From JAGGTJ01 sp964457545 (GTDB taxonomy: Bacteria; Desulfobacterota; DSM-4660; Desulfatiglandales; Desulfatiglandaceae), in contig CAYWEN010000016.1 of NCBI GenBank assembly GCA_964457545.1, positions 1 to 64,000 of the forward strand: 64,000 nucleotides of DNA, in the 5' to 3' direction. The position numbers were made by a program, and so were the translations under genes. This document shows, one piece after another, positions 61,597 through 64,000 of the stretch. The first letter of the stretch is position 1, and each line of letters begins with the position of its first letter. The notes under the pieces were generated by a model, which saw nothing but the letters and a program-made list of their open reading frames with translations, was not told the DNA's origin and did not search any database.

Positions 61597-62355
61597 ATGT
61601 TCAGGTTTGTTCAGAATAAATGCGAACATCTCAAAAAAGCAGGACACAGACAGACATTATGCGCGGGTCACACATACCTTATGCTTGAATCTTTAACCTT
61701 ATCCAACTTTCCTGAAAAACAGTGCAGAATATTAAGGGAGATGTCCAGCACAAGGCCCAGGATATGGCTTTTGCAAAAAAACGGGGTCAGTGCAATTATC
61801 AAAGATTTCAGTTCTAACAGGTATCTGTATCGTAATACAGTCGGCAGATTCTTGATATGGCGTGAAGCCAGGGCATACAGGAAGACAGGCCATATTCAAG
61901 GGGTACCATCATTATACAGGGTCATAGACGGCCTTGCACTGGCAACAGAATATATTCCTGGCAAGGATTTGGGTCAAATCAAAAAAGGCGCCAGGTTTCC
62001 TGACACATTCTTTGACAGACTTAAAAATCTTGTAGACAAGGTTCATGCGGCAGGGGTAGCGCACTGTGATTTAAAGAGGAAGACAAATGTCATTCTTGGT
62101 GACGACAACCTGCCATACATTATTGACTGGGGGGCATCGATTTTTAGTAACGAATTCAGGTTGCCCCTGATGAATCTTATATACAGAAGATTTATCGCAG
62201 ATGATTACATGGCTGTAACCAAAATCAAACTGCATTATGTACCAAACCAGGTTAGTGAAAAAGAAAGGCTGCGTTATTTCAGGAGATCACCTGTTGAAAC
62301 AGCAATAAGACGTATCAGAGACATGCTGCGCAATGCCCTTCAAAAAATTGCATGA
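61597..62355 (+). CDS. Kdo/LPS-kinase-like protein
   Basis: 252 aa protein-kinase fold. Visible: ALATEYIPGKDLGQIKKG (hinge), catalytic loop HCDLKRKTNVILGDDNLPYI with HxD as HCD, and metal site IIDWGAS in place of DFG. This is closest to the small LPS/Kdo kinase or RIO-like families (PF06293 type). It may phosphorylate an LPS core sugar; lptG and a polysaccharide deacetylase in the window give weak support. GGAGGAAAGG lies before ATG. Confidence 0.65.
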   Translation: MFRFVQNKCEHLKKAGHRQTLCAGHTYLMLESLTLSNFPEKQCRILREMSSTRPRIWLLQKNGVSAIIKDFSSNRYLYRNTVGRFLIWREARAYRKTGHIQGVPSLYRVIDGLALATEYIPGKDLGQIKKGARFPDTFFDRLKNLVDKVHAAGVAHCDLKRKTNVILGDDNLPYIIDWGASIFSNEFRLPLMNLIYRRFIADDYMAVTKIKLHYVPNQVSEKERLRYFRRSPVETAIRRIRDMLRNALQKIA

Positions 62356-62442
62356 GACAAGATTGACAGCTGTTTAAAGGCAGATTCCTGCTTTCAGGGA
62401 TGAAAGTTTTTGTGAAACCATCTTAACAATGATTTTTTACAG

Positions 62443-63303
62443 ATGTACCAATTTTTTCACGGTAAAAAGAAACGTCCCAGTATGGCTCACTGGACTGCCC
62501 TGTTCTCCTTTATCCTGGCCGCTGCTCTGGCCTGTATTGATATAAGGCTTGCAGTTTTTCCACTGGCCGGTTTTTCTGTCTTAAGCCTATCAGCCCCCTT
62601 TTTTCCCCGTTTTGGCTATTATACCCCTGTCATAAGCTGCAACAGAAAATGCAGTAAAGGAATTTGCCTTACCTTTGATGACGGTCCGGATCCCAATACC
62701 ACCATACATCTGCTTGATCTGCTTAAGCGTTATCATGTCAGGGCAGTGTTTTTCGTAACAGGCCAAAAGGCTGCCCGGCATCCTGACCTGATAAGTGCAA
62801 TCCTGAAAAACGGCCATGAGATCGGTAATCATACCTACAGCCATGACAACTTTCTCATGCTGAGAGATGTCAAGACAATCATTAAAGAAATCGGTGATAC
62901 CCAAAGGGAGATCTCCCGATTCTCCATCAAGAATCTTGTCCTAAGACCGCCTGTCGGGATAACAGGCCCACGATTAAAGACTGTCATTGAAAAGTTTGAC
63001 ATGTACAATATTACCTTTAGCTGCAGAGCAACTGACTACGGCAACCGGCGTATAAAGACATTGGCTGCAAGAATCCTTAAAAAGATAAAAGGAGGAGACA
63101 TTGTAATGCTTCATGATGTAATGCCGGACAAACTTGCAAACGCCACAGATGCTACAGCGTTGATTCACAAAAAGGAATTTTTATCTCATTGGCTGCATGA
63201 ACTGGAAACCATAATCACAGGGATAAAATCAAAAGGAATGACAATTCTTCCATTGTCCGAATTGGCCAACATACCGGTAAATTACAGATATAGGGATCTC
63301 TGA
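62443..63303 (+). CDS. Polysaccharide deacetylase (NodB domain)
   Basis: 286 aa. Two N-terminal hydrophobic segments (~20-50: LFSFILAAALACIDIRLAVF, PLAGFSVLSLSAPFF) anchor a NodB/CE4 domain. Motif 1 TFDDGPDPN supplies the catalytic Asp and metal Asp, motif 2 HEIGNHTYSH the metal His pair, motif 3 LRPPVG (normally RPPxG), and motif 5 VMLHD the last catalytic His. It should remove N-acetyl groups from a periplasmic or envelope polysaccharide. No clear ribosome site. Confidence 0.88.
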   Translation: MYQFFHGKKKRPSMAHWTALFSFILAAALACIDIRLAVFPLAGFSVLSLSAPFFPRFGYYTPVISCNRKCSKGICLTFDDGPDPNTTIHLLDLLKRYHVRAVFFVTGQKAARHPDLISAILKNGHEIGNHTYSHDNFLMLRDVKTIIKEIGDTQREISRFSIKNLVLRPPVGITGPRLKTVIEKFDMYNITFSCRATDYGNRRIKTLAARILKKIKGGDIVMLHDVMPDKLANATDATALIHKKEFLSHWLHELETIITGIKSKGMTILPLSELANIPVNYRYRDL

Positions 63304-63336
63304 TTGGCACAGCCAGAAAAAATCAATGATTTTTTG

Positions 63337-63365
63337 TTGACAACCTAACAAGTCAATATAATAAT
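63337..63365 (+). promoter_or_regulatory. tRNA-Pro promoter
   Basis: TTGACA (63337-63342) and AATAAT (63360-63365) with a 17-base spacer, ending 13 bases before the tRNA. Confidence 0.6.
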
Positions 63366-63378
63366 ATATCAAAAATAT

Positions 63379-63452
63379 CGGGACGTGGCGCAGTCTGGAA
63401 GCGCACCTGAATGGGGTTCAGGGGGCCCGGGGTTCAAATCCCCGCGTCCCGA
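63379..63452 (+). tRNA. tRNA-Pro (anticodon GGG)
   Basis: Acceptor arms CGGGACG / CGTCCCG with discriminator A. D arm GCGC/GCGC. Anticodon stem CCTGA/TCAGG with loop ATGGGGT, giving anticodon GGG at 63413-63415. T arm GGGGTTCAAATCCCC. The 3' CCA is not encoded. 74 bases. Confidence 0.95.
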
Positions 63453-63489
63453 TCATTTAGAATTTCTGAATAATATATTCACCATTCTG

Positions 63490-63530
63490 AAAAGGCCATT
63501 CCAGCATTTGCCTGGAATGGCCTTTTTTGT
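63490..63530 (+). terminator. Terminator after tRNA-Pro
   Basis: AAAAGGCCATTCCAG and CTGGAATGGCCTTTT pair perfectly around CATTTGC, followed by further T residues. Symmetric A/T flanks mean it may work in both directions, also ending the leftward gene at 63624. Confidence 0.88.
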
Positions 63531-63623
63531 TTTACTGATATCCGGATTACCGTTATTTTATTATTCCATGTGGATTTAACCAGGCTGCTGATGAATAAAA
63601 CAATCGGATAAATATCATACTTT

Positions 63624-63995
63624 TCAATATTTTATTGCATGCCATTTCAATGCCCTGCGAGTATTTGAATTAAAGATGCCAAACATAATCTTATTCTCTT
63701 TTCTGTCTACAAGAATCCCCCGGAACCGTAGAATCATTGATATTTCTCTGTTATGACAGAGGAATAAAACCCTGTCTCCCCGTATAGTACCTTCAAGAAT
63801 ACAGTCAAACCTGTGGTTGTTATTCTCAGGAATTGACATACCATAGATTTTTTCCCCTCTCTGCGTTAATCTAAGAATATACCCTCTTCCGTTAGCAACC
63901 ATATGCCATGTGCCAGAAACATCTTCTGCAAAGGCACCTGGTTGAAACAACCAGAATAATTCCAAGCAAAACAGCGGAATAAATATGATGATCAT
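63624..63995 (-). CDS. Small secreted protein, function unknown
   Basis: 123 aa as visible. A signal peptide is likely (~1-23, PLFCLELFWLFQPGAFA, cleavage after AFA). The mature part is beta-rich (VSGTWHMVANGRGYILRLTQ, GTIRGDRVLFLCHNR), suggesting a small beta-barrel or lipocalin-like fold, with two Cys (about 65 and 80). I do not recognise a named family. The frame remains open to the window edge, so the true start could lie just outside. Confidence 0.6.
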   Translation of the reverse strand: MIIIFIPLFCLELFWLFQPGAFAEDVSGTWHMVANGRGYILRLTQRGEKIYGMSIPENNNHRFDCILEGTIRGDRVLFLCHNREISMILRFRGILVDRKENKIMFGIFNSNTRRALKWHAIKY

Positions 63996-64000
63996 CCTGT

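Overview
The window looks like a chromosomal segment of a motile, Gram-negative, Desulfobacterota-type bacterium (Desulfobacterales is my best guess). The evidence is the flagellar gene order with flbD, archaeal-type aromatic biosynthesis enzymes (ADTH synthase and dehydroquinate synthase II), a deltaproteobacterial-style type II secretion cluster with PilM/N/O-like L and M subunits, and NtrC-type sigma-54 regulators. The assignment is inference; there is no rRNA or other taxonomic marker. Apart from katG, the base composition looks fairly even and moderately AT-rich.
Layout. 1-665 is the end of a MORN-repeat protein. 734-11945 (minus strand) is one flagellar operon: flgB-flgC-fliE-fliF-fliG-fliH-fliI-fliJ-fliK-flgD-flgE-flbD. 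Behind it lie a sensor kinase/NtrC-type regulator pair (FlrB/FlrC-like), a receiver-less sigma-54 activator and a second sigma-54 response regulator. Two excellent sigma-54 promoter matches (15274-15289 and 11989-12004) suggest a cascade: activator, then kinase/regulator pair, then structural operon. A PilZ protein follows. 20.5-33 kb holds lptG, the p-aminobenzoate genes pabA/pabB/pabC interrupted by a PerR-like regulator and katG, a YchF-like ATPase, argC and a probably inactive serine hydrolase homologue. 33.6-41.4 kb holds adk with a structured leader, then the aromatic cluster aroK, aroC, ADTH synthase, pheA, tyrA and DHQ synthase II. 41.5-51.2 kb holds a PpiD/SurA-like chaperone lacking its rotamase domain, a fused AccA-AccD carboxyltransferase, an Old-Yellow-type oxidoreductase, icd, mdh, a thioesterase and pyrD/pyrK. 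51.5-61.5 kb holds a NusG paralogue and then a type II secretion operon (gspE-F-G-H-I-J-K-L-M) with a DUF2333 gene. The end carries a Kdo-kinase-like protein, a polysaccharide deacetylase, tRNA-Pro(GGG) and a small secreted protein.
The least explained signal is between genes. Two families of short dispersed elements with terminal inverted repeats occur here. R1 is about 130 bp, with seven copies plus several solo ends. R2 is an 80-90 bp hairpin, with four clear copies, one of them composite. Copies abut or supply stop codons (icd, the kinase) and create a false N-terminal extension on the PilZ gene. Other points of interest are a shared operator in the perR and katG promoters, a multi-hairpin leader before adk, and a possible small RNA ending in a strong terminator before aroK.
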